Program-made: the position numbers and the translations under genes
Notes under the pieces: generated by a model
The model's input: only the letters and a program-made list of their open reading frames with translations
What the model was told of the DNA's origin: nothing
Databases searched by the model: none
Part shown: in pieces, positions 23,402 through 31,717 of the stretch
Layout of the letters: every line of letters begins with the position of its first letter
How positions within the stretch are numbered: the first letter of the stretch is position 1
Source: Bog-793 sp035625025
Lineage (GTDB): Bacteria; Actinomycetota; Acidimicrobiia; Acidimicrobiales; Bog-793
NCBI GenBank assembly: GCA_035625025.1
Contig: DASPQJ010000054.1
Location: 75,161 to 139,160 of the forward strand
Length of the DNA stretch: 64,000 nt
Direction of reading: 5' to 3'

Positions 23402-23743
23402 CTGCGGCCCTATGAGATCGCTGTCATCTTTGATGTCGGCCTTGATGAGAACGACATTCGGGCGACGACGGACCATGTCGCCGAACTTGTGCGTTCGCGT
23501 GGTGGGTCCGTCGGTCACATCGAGCGTTGGGGTCGCCGGACTTTCGCCTACGAACTGAAGCACAAGACCGAAGGCTTCTACTTGTTCATGGAAGTCGTCG
23601 CGGAACCGGCGACCATCGCCGAGGTCGACCGGGTGCTGACGCTCGCCGACGAGGTCCTGCGCCACCGAATCATCCGCCAGCCGGAGAAGCTGGCGGGTCG
23701 CGTCCCGGTCGGCGAGACGCCGAACGACGCTCCGGCGGGCTAG
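23402..23743 (+). CDS. rpsF: 30S ribosomal protein bS6, CTG start
   Basis: 113 residues if translation begins at CTG 23402. The reading frame encodes RPYEIAVIFDVGLDE, which aligns with the normal bS6 N terminus, but it has a TGA three codons upstream of this CTG and no ATG, GTG or TTG until GTG at 23489. Starting there would delete the first strand and helix. The very strong ribosome binding site GGAGGAGGTGA ends six bases before the CTG, the ideal distance. The rest, FAYELKHKTEGFYLFM and EVLRHRIIR, is standard. bS6 binds bS18 (rpsR) in the 30S platform. First gene of the rpsF-ssb-rpsR-rplI group. Confidence 0.93.
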   Translation: MRPYEIAVIFDVGLDENDIRATTDHVAELVRSRGGSVGHIERWGRRTFAYELKHKTEGFYLFMEVVAEPATIAEVDRVLTLADEVLRHRIIRQPEKLAGRVPVGETPNDAPAG

Positions 23744-23765
23744 TCGAGGAAACGGAGACGGAGAA

Positions 23766-24230
23766 ATGGCAAACGGCAATACGGTCGTACTTGTCGGGAA
23801 CGTGACGAGAGATCCCGAACTGCGCTTCACGCCGGCCGGTCAGGCGACGGCGAGCTTCGGGCTCGCCGTCAACCGTCGCTGGCAGAACCGCCAGACCAGC
23901 GAGTGGGAGGAGGCGACGTCGTTCTTCGACGTTGTCTGCTGGCGCGAAATGGCCGAGAACGTCAGCGAGTCGCTCGTGAAAGGGGCGCGTGTGATCGTGA
24001 CAGGTCGGCTCGAACAGCGCTCCTGGGAAACCCCGGACGGGGACAAGCGCACAAAGATCGAGGTCATTGCCGATGAACTTGGTCCGAGCTTGCGCTGGGC
24101 AACGGCGCAGATCGTGAAGAACGAGCGGCGCAGTCCTGCCGGTGAGGCCAGATCCTCTGGGGGTGGCGCGAGGTCAAGCCGCGCCGGGGCGAACGAACCC
24201 GTGGTCGGCGAGGACGAGGAGCCTTTCTGA
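23766..24230 (+). CDS. ssb: Single-stranded DNA-binding protein
   Basis: 154 residues, with a GGAGAA ribosome binding site before ATG 23766. SSB tetramers coat single-stranded DNA during replication and repair. The OB fold is residues 1-110 (VVLVGNVTRDPELRFTPAGQ, FFDVVCWREMAENVSESL, VIVTGRLEQRSWE). The linker is rich in Ser, Gly and Arg, and the C terminus ends in the acidic tip EDEEPF, the usual partner-binding tail. Its stop overlaps the rpsR start by one base. Confidence 0.96.
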   Translation: MANGNTVVLVGNVTRDPELRFTPAGQATASFGLAVNRRWQNRQTSEWEEATSFFDVVCWREMAENVSESLVKGARVIVTGRLEQRSWETPDGDKRTKIEVIADELGPSLRWATAQIVKNERRSPAGEARSSGGGARSSRAGANEPVVGEDEEPF

Positions 24231-24700
24231 TGGCGCGGAACAACGACCGGGAGCGCTCGACGCGTCGCGTGCCGAAGGACAACGGCAGACGGACAAAGAA
24301 GAAGGTCTGCATCTTCTGCAAGGACCGGATTGAACACGTGGACTATAAGGACGTGAACCTGCTGCGCAAGTTCATGTCCGACCGTGGCAAGATCCGTGCC
24401 CGACGGGTTTCGGGCAACTGCGCCCAGCACCAGCGTGACGTCGCGACCGCGATCAAATTGACGCGGGAACTCGCGTTGCTCCCCTACACGCAGCGGACGA
24501 CGAGCGAACGTCCCGGCGGGCGCGGGGGCGGACGCGCGGCCGAGCGCGCGACGGGGTTCTCACGCTCGCTCGGTCGGCCGGCAACCGTTGCCGCCGTGGC
24601 CGAGCCGGAGGTGGCGACCGAGACCGAGGACGACCTTGACGCCCCAGACGAGGAGGCGTTGGTCGACGACGAGACGGAGGAATCGGAGAACCCGGAGTGA
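24230..24700 (+). CDS. rpsR: 30S ribosomal protein bS18 with long C-terminal extension
   Basis: 156 residues, about twice the normal bS18 length of 75-90. Residues 1-88 are a standard bS18: KKKVCIFCKDRIEHVDYKD, LLRKFMSDRGKI and TRELALLPYT, with a CxxC pair and a later Cys/His that give the zinc-binding form. Residues 89-156 form a Gly/Arg-rich stretch and then a strongly acidic tail ending DDETEESENPE. The tail keeps an open frame up to the overlap with rplI, so it is probably translated. Its role is unknown. Confidence 0.93.
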   Translation: MARNNDRERSTRRVPKDNGRRTKKKVCIFCKDRIEHVDYKDVNLLRKFMSDRGKIRARRVSGNCAQHQRDVATAIKLTRELALLPYTQRTTSERPGGRGGGRAAERATGFSRSLGRPATVAAVAEPEVATETEDDLDAPDEEALVDDETEESENPE

Positions 24701-25140
24701 GAATCGTCCTGCGGACTGACGTCGAGGGCATCGGCAAACGTGGCGACCTCGTCGAGGTGAGCGACGGCCATGCCCGGAACTTCCTCCTTCCTTCAGGACA
24801 GGCAATCGCCGCGACGCGCAATATCTCCACGCAGGCGACCGCGATGCGCCGGGCCCGTGATGTTGCCGACCAACACGCGCGAGAAGCCGCCGAGTCAATC
24901 GCGCAACAGCTCGTGCCGGTGGTCATCACCGTTCACGCCCACGCCGGCAAGGCGGGGCGGTTGTTCGGTTCAGTAACGCCGGCCGAAATCGTTGCCGCGG
25001 TCGAGGCGCAAACGTCAGTCGTGCTCGACCGGCACAAGCTCATCATCCACGAACCGATCAAGTCAGTGGGGACGCACGAAGTCGGCGTCCATCTCCATCC
25101 TGAGGTGGAGTTCGTGCTCACGGTCGAGGTCGTCGGCTAG
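24697..25140 (+). CDS. rplI: 50S ribosomal protein bL9
   Basis: 147 residues from GTG at 24697, overlapping the rpsR stop. The N-terminal domain has the family pattern MRIVLRTDVEGIGKRGDLVEV and ARNFLLPSGQAIAAT. A long connecting helix follows, then the C-terminal domain (KAGRLFGSVTPAEIV and the ending GVHLHPEVEFVLTVEVVG). Last gene of the rpsF-ssb-rpsR-rplI unit before a 222-base gap to dnaB. Confidence 0.96.
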   Translation: MRIVLRTDVEGIGKRGDLVEVSDGHARNFLLPSGQAIAATRNISTQATAMRRARDVADQHAREAAESIAQQLVPVVITVHAHAGKAGRLFGSVTPAEIVAAVEAQTSVVLDRHKLIIHEPIKSVGTHEVGVHLHPEVEFVLTVEVVG

Positions 25141-25362
25141 GCATTTTCGATCAAATCGGACGCCGTCGTACTCACGCCGGCAGGAACGTCACATCCCCTT
25201 CGTAGCTTTCAGTGATATGGATGGATTGGCCGAAGTGCGCCCGCGAGGCAAGCAGCCGGCGGAACGCACAGACCCGCCGATGTACTCCACCGGAAACCCA
25301 CAGCGTGGTTCGGTTTATCCGGAAGATGTCCGTCTATCGATTCGCAGCCGCCCGGGTGCAGT

Positions 25363-26748
25363 GTGAGGCCGATCATGTTGCAGCCGCTCGAGGAAGCCCG
25401 ACGACGCCCGCGTCAAGTCGCGGTCCCCGTCGCTTCGGGACGGATCCCGCCGCACAACCTGGAAGCCGAGGAGTCGCTCCTCGGTGCGATGCTGCTCTCG
25501 CGTGATGCGATCGCAACGGCGATCGAGCGGTGCTCACCTTCTGACTTCTACAAGCCCTCGCATGCGCAGATCTTCGGGGCGATCACCTCGCTCTACGGTC
25601 AGGGGGAGCCGGCCGACGCGGTCACCGTTTCCGAGGAACTAAGGCGCGCGGGCGTACTAGAGGAGATCGGCGGCGCGGCGATGCTCGGATCGCTGCAGTC
25701 GAATACCCCGGCGATCTCCAGCGCAGGTCGCTACGCCCGTATCGTCGAGGAGAACTCGCTCTTGCGTCGTCTGATCGGCGTGGCCCAGGAGATCGCCGAG
25801 ATCGGCTACGGGCTGCCGGACGATGTCGTCGACGCGATCGACCGCGCTGAGGCGATGGTTTTTGACGTCGCTCAGCGTCGGTCCGCGGACAGCATCGCCT
25901 CGCTGCACGACCTGCTCGGTCGCAGTCTCGACCGGCTCGAGGAGCTGTACGACCGGGGCGAGACGATCACCGGGGTGCCGACCGGCTACCAGGACCTCGA
26001 CGAGCACCTTTCGGGTCTGCAGCCCTCGAATCTCATTGTCGTCGGCGGCCGGCCATCGATGGGGAAGACCGCCTTCGCGCTCGGTCTTGCCGCGAATGCG
26101 GCGATGTTAGGCACGCCCGTGCTCTTCTTCTCGCTCGAAATGAGCCACCTCGAAGTCGCCCAGCGCGTGCTGTGTGCCGAGGCGCGCGTCGACGCCACTC
26201 GGATGCGCAACGGTCGGCTTCTCGAAGCCGACTGGCCGAAGATCTCCAACGCAATCGGTCGGATCGGTGGTGCACCTCTCCATATCGATGACGACCCCAA
26301 CGTGACGGTGATGGACATCCGCGCCAAGTCGCGGCGGTTGCGGGCCCGGGACGGGCTCGGTCTCGTCGTCGTCGACTACCTGCAGCTGATGAGCGGGCGG
26401 ACGAACGCCGAGAATCGTCAAGTAGAGATCTCCGAGATCAGTCGCGGTCTGAAGATCCTCGCCCGCGAGCTCGAGATCCCTGTCGTCGCGCTGAGCCAAC
26501 TGTCCCGCGGGCTCGAGAGCCGCGCGGACAAACACCCGATGCTCGCCGACTTGCGTGAGTCGGGCGCCATTGAACAGGACGCCGATGTCGTGATGTTCAT
26601 CTATCGGGACGAGATCTACAATCCGGATTCACCGGACCGCGGCGCGGCCGAGATCCACATCGCCAAGCACCGCAACGGCCCGACCGGTGCCGTCCAGCTC
26701 GCGTTCGTCACGAACTACGCCCGCTTCGCGAACATGGCCCACGTGTAG
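25363..26748 (+). CDS. dnaB: Replicative DNA helicase DnaB
   Basis: 461 residues. Hexameric 5'-3' helicase at the replication fork. The N-terminal domain has PPHNLEAEESLLGAMLLS; the RecA-like core has Walker A GGRPSMGKTAFALG near residue 230 and Walker B LVVVDYLQLM. The DnaB signature EISRGLKILARELEIPVVALSQLSR (core LSQLSR) and an ESGAIEQDADVV loop follow. No intein is present, unlike several mycobacterial DnaB proteins. The start is GTG at 25363 or ATG at 25375; no clear ribosome binding site was seen at either. Loading probably depends on the DciA homologue near gyrB. Confidence 0.95.
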   Translation: MRPIMLQPLEEARRRPRQVAVPVASGRIPPHNLEAEESLLGAMLLSRDAIATAIERCSPSDFYKPSHAQIFGAITSLYGQGEPADAVTVSEELRRAGVLEEIGGAAMLGSLQSNTPAISSAGRYARIVEENSLLRRLIGVAQEIAEIGYGLPDDVVDAIDRAEAMVFDVAQRRSADSIASLHDLLGRSLDRLEELYDRGETITGVPTGYQDLDEHLSGLQPSNLIVVGGRPSMGKTAFALGLAANAAMLGTPVLFFSLEMSHLEVAQRVLCAEARVDATRMRNGRLLEADWPKISNAIGRIGGAPLHIDDDPNVTVMDIRAKSRRLRARDGLGLVVVDYLQLMSGRTNAENRQVEISEISRGLKILARELEIPVVALSQLSRGLESRADKHPMLADLRESGAIEQDADVVMFIYRDEIYNPDSPDRGAAEIHIAKHRNGPTGAVQLAFVTNYARFANMAHV

Positions 26749-26820
26749 TCGCCGGCTCTCGACAGTCGGCGTACAGACGGTTCACAGGTTTTTTTCAGCT
26801 CAGCGAAGCATGATCGTGCC

Positions 26821-27519
26821 GTGAGCGCTGCGACAGGCCGTGTCCTGGTCGTCGACGACGAGGCGAACATCACCGATCTCGTCGCGACCGCGTTGCGCTA
26901 CGAGGGTTTCGAGGTCACGACCGCGCAGTCCGGACGCGCCGCGCTCAACGAGGTCGGGTCGAACCGGCCGGACCTGCTCATTCTCGACGTGATGCTTCCC
27001 GACCTGGACGGGTTCGAGGTGGCGAGGCGGATCCGCCAGGACGGACGCCGGTTGCCGATCCTGTTCCTCACGGCGAAGGACGCCACCGAGGACAAGGTCC
27101 GGGGACTGACGCTCGGTGGCGACGACTACGTGACGAAGCCGTTCAGCCTCGAGGAGCTGATCGCTCGGGTGCGCGCGGTTCTGCGACGGGTGGCCGAGGG
27201 AGTCGGGGCCACGTCGCGGCTAGTCTTTTCGGACCTCGAACTCGACGAGGAAACCCACGAGGTGTTTCGTGGGAAGACCCCGGTCGAACTCACTCCGACG
27301 GAGTTCAAGCTCCTTCGGTACTTCCTCTTGAACCCGCGCCGCGTGCTCTCAAAGGCGCAGATCCTCGACTACGTCTGGGAGTACGACTTCGGCGGCGACG
27401 CCAACGTCGTCGAGACCTACGTGAGCTACTTGCGCAAGAAGATTGATATCCTCGGACCGCCGCTCATCCACACGCTCCGGGGCGTCGGATACAGCCTGCG
27501 GGTCCCGGCGGCGAACTAA
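26821..27519 (+). CDS. OmpR-family response regulator
   Basis: 232 residues from GTG at 26821. Receiver domain: acidic pair DD at residues 12-13, phosphorylation site Asp56 in LLILDVMLPDLDGFE, and the conserved Lys in DDYVTKPFS. The C-terminal winged helix ends with VETYVSYLRKKID and IHTLRGVGYSLR, the OmpR/PhoB pattern closest to MprA/TrcR-type regulators. The histidine kinase gene starts ten bases after its stop. The signal and targets are unknown. A poly-T stretch and a TTCACAG motif lie in the 72-base leader. Confidence 0.93.
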   Translation: MSAATGRVLVVDDEANITDLVATALRYEGFEVTTAQSGRAALNEVGSNRPDLLILDVMLPDLDGFEVARRIRQDGRRLPILFLTAKDATEDKVRGLTLGGDDYVTKPFSLEELIARVRAVLRRVAEGVGATSRLVFSDLELDEETHEVFRGKTPVELTPTEFKLLRYFLLNPRRVLSKAQILDYVWEYDFGGDANVVETYVSYLRKKIDILGPPLIHTLRGVGYSLRVPAAN

Positions 27520-27529
27520 GCCCGGCGTG

Positions 27530-29065
27530 ATGCGGTGGTTTCGCCGGGTTCGGGCTCTCGGTTCGGCGATCGCGAGACGATTCCGCCGGCTGTCGCTTCG
27601 GGCGCGTCTCTCGCTCGGCCTCGTCCTCGTCGTCGGGGTCGGGCTCGTCGTCGCCGACATTGTCGTCTATAGCCAAGTCGAGTCGTACCTGCTCAGCCAG
27701 GTCGATTCGGAGCTGAACACCGCCCTGCAGCCCGTCGTGCGCCAGTTGACGTCCGGCGGCGGCTTCTTCAGCGGGAACTTCGGGTTCGGTCGGGACACAC
27801 CGCCCGGCACGTGCGGCGCCCTGATCGATTCGTCGGGGGTCGTCACCGAGACCCCGTCGACGAGCCTGGAAGGACGACCAGCACCGGACTTTCCGGCGAG
27901 CTTGCGCACCCCGTCAAGCTCTGGGACGGCCAGCTACTTCTCGGTCGGGGCGAACGGCGACTCCTCGTTCCGCTACCGGGTACTGGCCCAGCCGGAGACT
28001 CTTCTTATCTTCGGCAGCGAGACCCCCGGCTACGCAGTAGTCGCCATCCCGCTCACCTCGCTCGACCAGACTCTCAGCCAGCTCGTGACGATCGACGTCG
28101 CCGTCTCGGCCGCGGTGCTCGTCGTCCTCGCGCTCCTGGGGCTCGTGGTGATCCGGGTCGGGATGCGGCCGCTCGTCGCCATCGAGCGGACAGCAGGCGC
28201 GATCGCGGCGGGTGACCTCTCGCGCCGCGTCGAGCCCGCCGACACGCACACCGAGGTCGGCCGGCTCGGTACGTCCTTGAACAAGATGCTCGCCCAAATC
28301 GAACAGGCCTTCGCCGAACAGCAAGCCTCCGAAGCACGGCTCCGCCAGTTCCTCGCTGATGCCTCGCACGAGCTCCGCACGCCGCTCACGTCGATTCGCG
28401 GCTACTCGGAACTGTTCCGGCGGGGGGCCGCCGACCATCCAGAGGATCTCACGTCGGCGATGCGTCGCATCGAGGACGAGGCGGCGCGGATGGGCGTTCT
28501 CGTCGACGACCTCCTGCTGCTCGCCCGGCTCGATCAGGGCCGCCCGCTGGAACGGGCCCCCGTCGACCTCGCGGAGATAGCACGGGAGGTAAGCGCCGAC
28601 GCCAGTGTGGTGGACGCCGAACGCCCGATCACGCTCGAGGCATCGGCGCCGATCATCGTGATCGGCGACGAGCAACGGTTGCGCCAGGCCCTCGCCAACC
28701 TGGTCCGCAACGCCCTCGAGCACACGCCCCCCGGGACTCCCGTCGAGGTGAGCGTCCGGGTGGAAGCTGACCGAGCGGTGCTCACCGTTGCCGATCATGG
28801 TCCCGGGATCCCGCCGGAGCATCTCCCCCGGATCTTCGAGCGCTTCTACCGTGCCGACCCGGCGCGAACCCGTGAGAGTGGTGGGATGGGTCTCGGGCTC
28901 GCGATCGTGTTGTCGATTGCCGAGGCGCACGGCGGCTCGGCCCGAGTCGAGAGCGAGATGGGGTCGGGCGCGACCTTCCTTGTCGAGCTGCCGCTCGCGA
29001 CGCAAGCGGCGGGTGGCGTCGACAGTGGACGTCCGTCAACCGGGCCCGGGCAGGTGGCCGGGTAG
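27530..29065 (+). CDS. Sensor histidine kinase
   Basis: 511 residues from ATG at 27530. Topology: membrane helix at about 25-48, an extracytoplasmic sensor region of roughly 130 residues rich in Ser, Thr and Gly, a second helix near 188-210, then a HAMP domain. HisKA has ADASHELRTPLTSIRGYSEL with the phospho-accepting His. The ATPase domain shows the N box LANLVRNALEHTP, G1 DHGPGIPPEHL and G2 GGMGLGLAIV. It is paired with the OmpR-type regulator upstream. The open frame extends upstream inside the regulator gene, but the basic N terminus and helix fit this start. Confidence 0.92.
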   Translation: MRWFRRVRALGSAIARRFRRLSLRARLSLGLVLVVGVGLVVADIVVYSQVESYLLSQVDSELNTALQPVVRQLTSGGGFFSGNFGFGRDTPPGTCGALIDSSGVVTETPSTSLEGRPAPDFPASLRTPSSSGTASYFSVGANGDSSFRYRVLAQPETLLIFGSETPGYAVVAIPLTSLDQTLSQLVTIDVAVSAAVLVVLALLGLVVIRVGMRPLVAIERTAGAIAAGDLSRRVEPADTHTEVGRLGTSLNKMLAQIEQAFAEQQASEARLRQFLADASHELRTPLTSIRGYSELFRRGAADHPEDLTSAMRRIEDEAARMGVLVDDLLLLARLDQGRPLERAPVDLAEIAREVSADASVVDAERPITLEASAPIIVIGDEQRLRQALANLVRNALEHTPPGTPVEVSVRVEADRAVLTVADHGPGIPPEHLPRIFERFYRADPARTRESGGMGLGLAIVLSIAEAHGGSARVESEMGSGATFLVELPLATQAAGGVDSGRPSTGPGQVAG

Positions 29066-29249
29066 GTCATTGAGGCAGCGGAGTCGAGTGACTCTGGCGT
29101 GGGCCGTGGCACGAGTGGAACGCCCGGTCCGGGGGAAGTTTCCTCTGCACAGGGGCCGGATCGGCTCCGAGAAAGCGGATCCTCTGTGTAACCTACCGCG
29201 GGATCGGCCAACTTGAACCGCTTTATGACCGGAGCTGGCCCTCGGTACG

Positions 29250-30290
29250 ATGAACACGGTGGAGTATCGGATCCTCGGACGAACCGGCGTTCGTGTCAGC
29301 GCCTTCTGTCTCGGGGCGATGATGTTCGGCGCATGGGGCAATAGCGACCACGACGAGTGCATCCGGATCGTGCACCGGGCCCTCGACGGCGGGATCAACT
29401 TCATCGACACCGCCGACGTCTACTCGGCGGGCGAGTCCGAGGAGATTGTCGGCAAGGCTCTGGCGGGCGGGCGGCGTGACGGCGTGGTCCTCGCCACGAA
29501 GGTCCACAGTGCGATGGGCGCAGACCCGAACGAGCGCGGCAACTCACGACGGTGGATCACGATCGAGTGCGAGGCGAGCCTCAGAAGGCTCGGCACGGAT
29601 TACATCGACATCTACCAGATCCACCGTCCCGACCCGACCTGCGCCATCGACGAGACGCTCGGCGCGCTCACCGACCTCGTCCGGGCGGGCAAGATCCGCT
29701 ACTTCGGGAGCTCGACCTTTCCGGCTCACGAGATCGTCGAAGCCCAGTGGGTCGCGGAGCGCCGCGGCCGGGAGCGTTTCGTCACGGAGCAGCCGCCGTA
29801 TTCGATCCTCGCACGGGGCGTCGAGAGCGCCGTGCTCCCGGTCTGCCTCGAGTACGGCATCGGGGTCATCTCCTGGGGTCCCCTCGCCGGAGGTTGGCTT
29901 GCCGGGAGCTTTGGAGCTGGCAAACGGAACACGAGCCGCCGGTCGGCGCGGATCCCCGCGCGCTATGACCTGTCGCTTCCGGAGAACCAGCGCAAGCTCG
30001 AGCTCGTGGCGGCGCTCGATCACCTGGCCGAGGAATCAGGGCTCACCCTCGTCGAGCTCGCGATGGGTTTTGTCCTAGAGCACCCCGCGATCACGGCGCC
30101 GATCATCGGGCCGCGCACCCTGGAGCATCTGGAGTCGCTGCTGCGCACGGCGGACATCGTCCTTTCGGTGGAAGTACTCGACCGAATCGACGAAATCGTC
30201 CCTCCCGGCGTGACCTGCAATGCCGCCGATTCCGGCTGGGAGCCGTCGGCGCTCACCGACGCGTCACGGCGCCGACGCCGTCGTGCCTAG
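29250..30290 (+). CDS. Aldo-keto reductase
   Basis: 346 residues. NADPH-dependent oxidoreductase of the AKR superfamily with a TIM-barrel fold. The catalytic tetrad is visible: Asp and Tyr in NFIDTADVYSAGESE, Lys in VVLATKVHS and His in IYQIHRPDP. The NADPH-binding C-terminal motif is APIIGPRTLEHLESLL. The motif set is closest to the AKR11/12 group of YghZ-like or YajO-like reductases; the substrate cannot be told. It stands alone after the two-component system. Downstream lies the decayed transposase region. Confidence 0.9.
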   Translation: MNTVEYRILGRTGVRVSAFCLGAMMFGAWGNSDHDECIRIVHRALDGGINFIDTADVYSAGESEEIVGKALAGGRRDGVVLATKVHSAMGADPNERGNSRRWITIECEASLRRLGTDYIDIYQIHRPDPTCAIDETLGALTDLVRAGKIRYFGSSTFPAHEIVEAQWVAERRGRERFVTEQPPYSILARGVESAVLPVCLEYGIGVISWGPLAGGWLAGSFGAGKRNTSRRSARIPARYDLSLPENQRKLELVAALDHLAEESGLTLVELAMGFVLEHPAITAPIIGPRTLEHLESLLRTADIVLSVEVLDRIDEIVPPGVTCNAADSGWEPSALTDASRRRRRRA

Positions 30291-30530
30291 AGACTCTGAA
30301 CGAAGCATCTGAGGATGCGCGCGGCTTGCCTTCACCTGCCGCGATGGGGTCAAGGAGCAGAAATCGAACCGAGGTCGCCAGCTCCTCGGGGCGGCGGCCT
30401 TCTGCTGCCGGCTCGTCCCGGACGACTCGGGCCGGCCTTTCCCGCCGAGCAGTGCCGCGAGCCTTCCGCGACAGGACTTCTCCGGTCTCCTCCCTTCCGG
30501 GAAGGGTCGTTTCTCCATTCGCCGACGTCA

Positions 30531-31430
30531 TCTGCTCGGTGATGGTGCGCCAAGTCCTCGGGGGACTGTCGGATCGCGGCGCGATCCGACGGTTGCGGAA
30601 CCGCATCGACTGGAAGGTCGTCTGGGGCCTGAGGCGCGACGACGCGGGCCGGCCCCCGCCGAGGTGACCGCCCGGAACGGGTCTTCGACGCGGCGCGCCG
30701 GGCCCCCGGCGGATCACCCGGGAGGTGGCGAGGGAGCGGATGGTCTCGACCGTCGAGCCGGGTCCCGGCCGCCGCGAAGACGGTCCGGCGGAAGAGGACG
30801 GCCCCAAGGCGCACCCGCCGCGGCGCCGGGGAGGGATCGTCGCCGCCGCCGCGCCGACCTTGGCGAACCGGCCCACCTACCAGCCGCGTCAAGAACGTCA
30901 CTCGATACAACACCTAGGGCTCCGGACCCGCCCGGGCGGCCCTCCGGGCCGCCGGCCCCCGGCCCGTCGTCAAGCCCCAGCCCCTCCCGAGGCCGATCCC
31001 CGGGGGCTTCACCCGGGATGACTCCTCTCGCCGGCGAGACCGGCCGCGTCAGCGGTCCTGCCGGGGTGACCCGGCGATCTCCCCGAGGGGCTCGGCCAAC
31101 TTCGACCGCTCCGGTGAGCTGCCAGCGGCGCAGCCATTGCACGAGGCGCGCCGGACGAGCCGGTCCTCCTCCCTGGGTGGCCGAGCTCGTCGTGGCCCAG
31201 GCGGGCCGGCGGGCGGGCGGCGGCCGCGCCGGGTACCGCTCCCCCCGCCCGACGGTGGAGCGCGCCAGGGCCTGGCTCGTCGCCCGGGGAACCGCCGTCT
31301 CCTCCCGCGGCGTCGAGCAACGCCAGGGCTTGAGGCCCCGGGTCGCCGCGCTGAACCTGCGCCGCACCGGCAACCGCGGGCTCGTCTTTGCCGGCAGCTG
31401 GCAACTCCCGAGCGGATGGCCGGGGCCCGC
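30531..31430 (+). pseudogene. Decayed IS1182-type transposase
   Basis: This 0.9-kb stretch has no intact gene but retains pieces of an IS1182-family transposase in three frames. Near 30531-30650: VMVRQVLGGLSDRGAIRRLR and IDWKVVWGLRRDDAG, the family N-terminal domain. Near 30666-30695, in another frame: DRPERVFDAAR. Near 31100-31430, in the third: CQRRSHCTRRAGR, TVERARAWLVARG and RVAALNLRRTGNRGLVF, matching the C-terminal domain. Frameshifts separate the pieces and the central DDE part is unrecognisable. Base composition is even richer in GC than the surroundings. The element ends are not recognisable. Confidence 0.6.
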
Positions 31431-31602
31431 GGGCGACCGGGAGGAAGTCACCCCCGACCCAAACGCCGTCAGCGTGTCCGGCCCTCATCTTTCCGGGCCG
31501 GCTCTTTGACCGGTCCCTCTCCCGAGGACCGGAAGGGACCCGACGGCCCGATGGCGCCCAAGTGGGTCTTGTTCAGCGGTCTCCTCGAGCCGTTCATCGG
31601 CT

Positions 31603-31619
31603 GTTCACGTTGGGGAAAC
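31603..31619 (+). promoter_or_regulatory. GlnR-like binding site upstream of amt
   Basis: GTTCAC, a six-base spacer and GAAAC at 31603-31619 fit the GlnR pattern gTnAC-n6-GaAAC of Actinobacteria. The site lies 98 bp upstream of the amt start, and amt-gltBD follow. GlnR activates nitrogen assimilation genes under limitation in related organisms. One box only was found; GlnR often uses paired sites. Confidence 0.45.
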
Positions 31620-31717
31620 ACAGTCTTCTCACAGAGGCCACAGCCTAGAAACCCGGCTTCTTTAACCTCAAGGCGACCGCGCGGCTTGAGAAGCCTGACG
31701 TCAGCTGAGGAGGCCGG

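Noticed and set aside
23489..23743. rpsF starting at GTG 23489
   Set aside because: It would lack the first strand and helix of bS6, while a strong ribosome binding site sits before CTG 23402.
30664..31509. 281-residue open frame after the aldo-keto reductase
   Set aside because: Only its last third resembles a transposase C terminus; the N-terminal part is Pro/Arg low complexity. Treated as part of the decayed IS1182-type gene.
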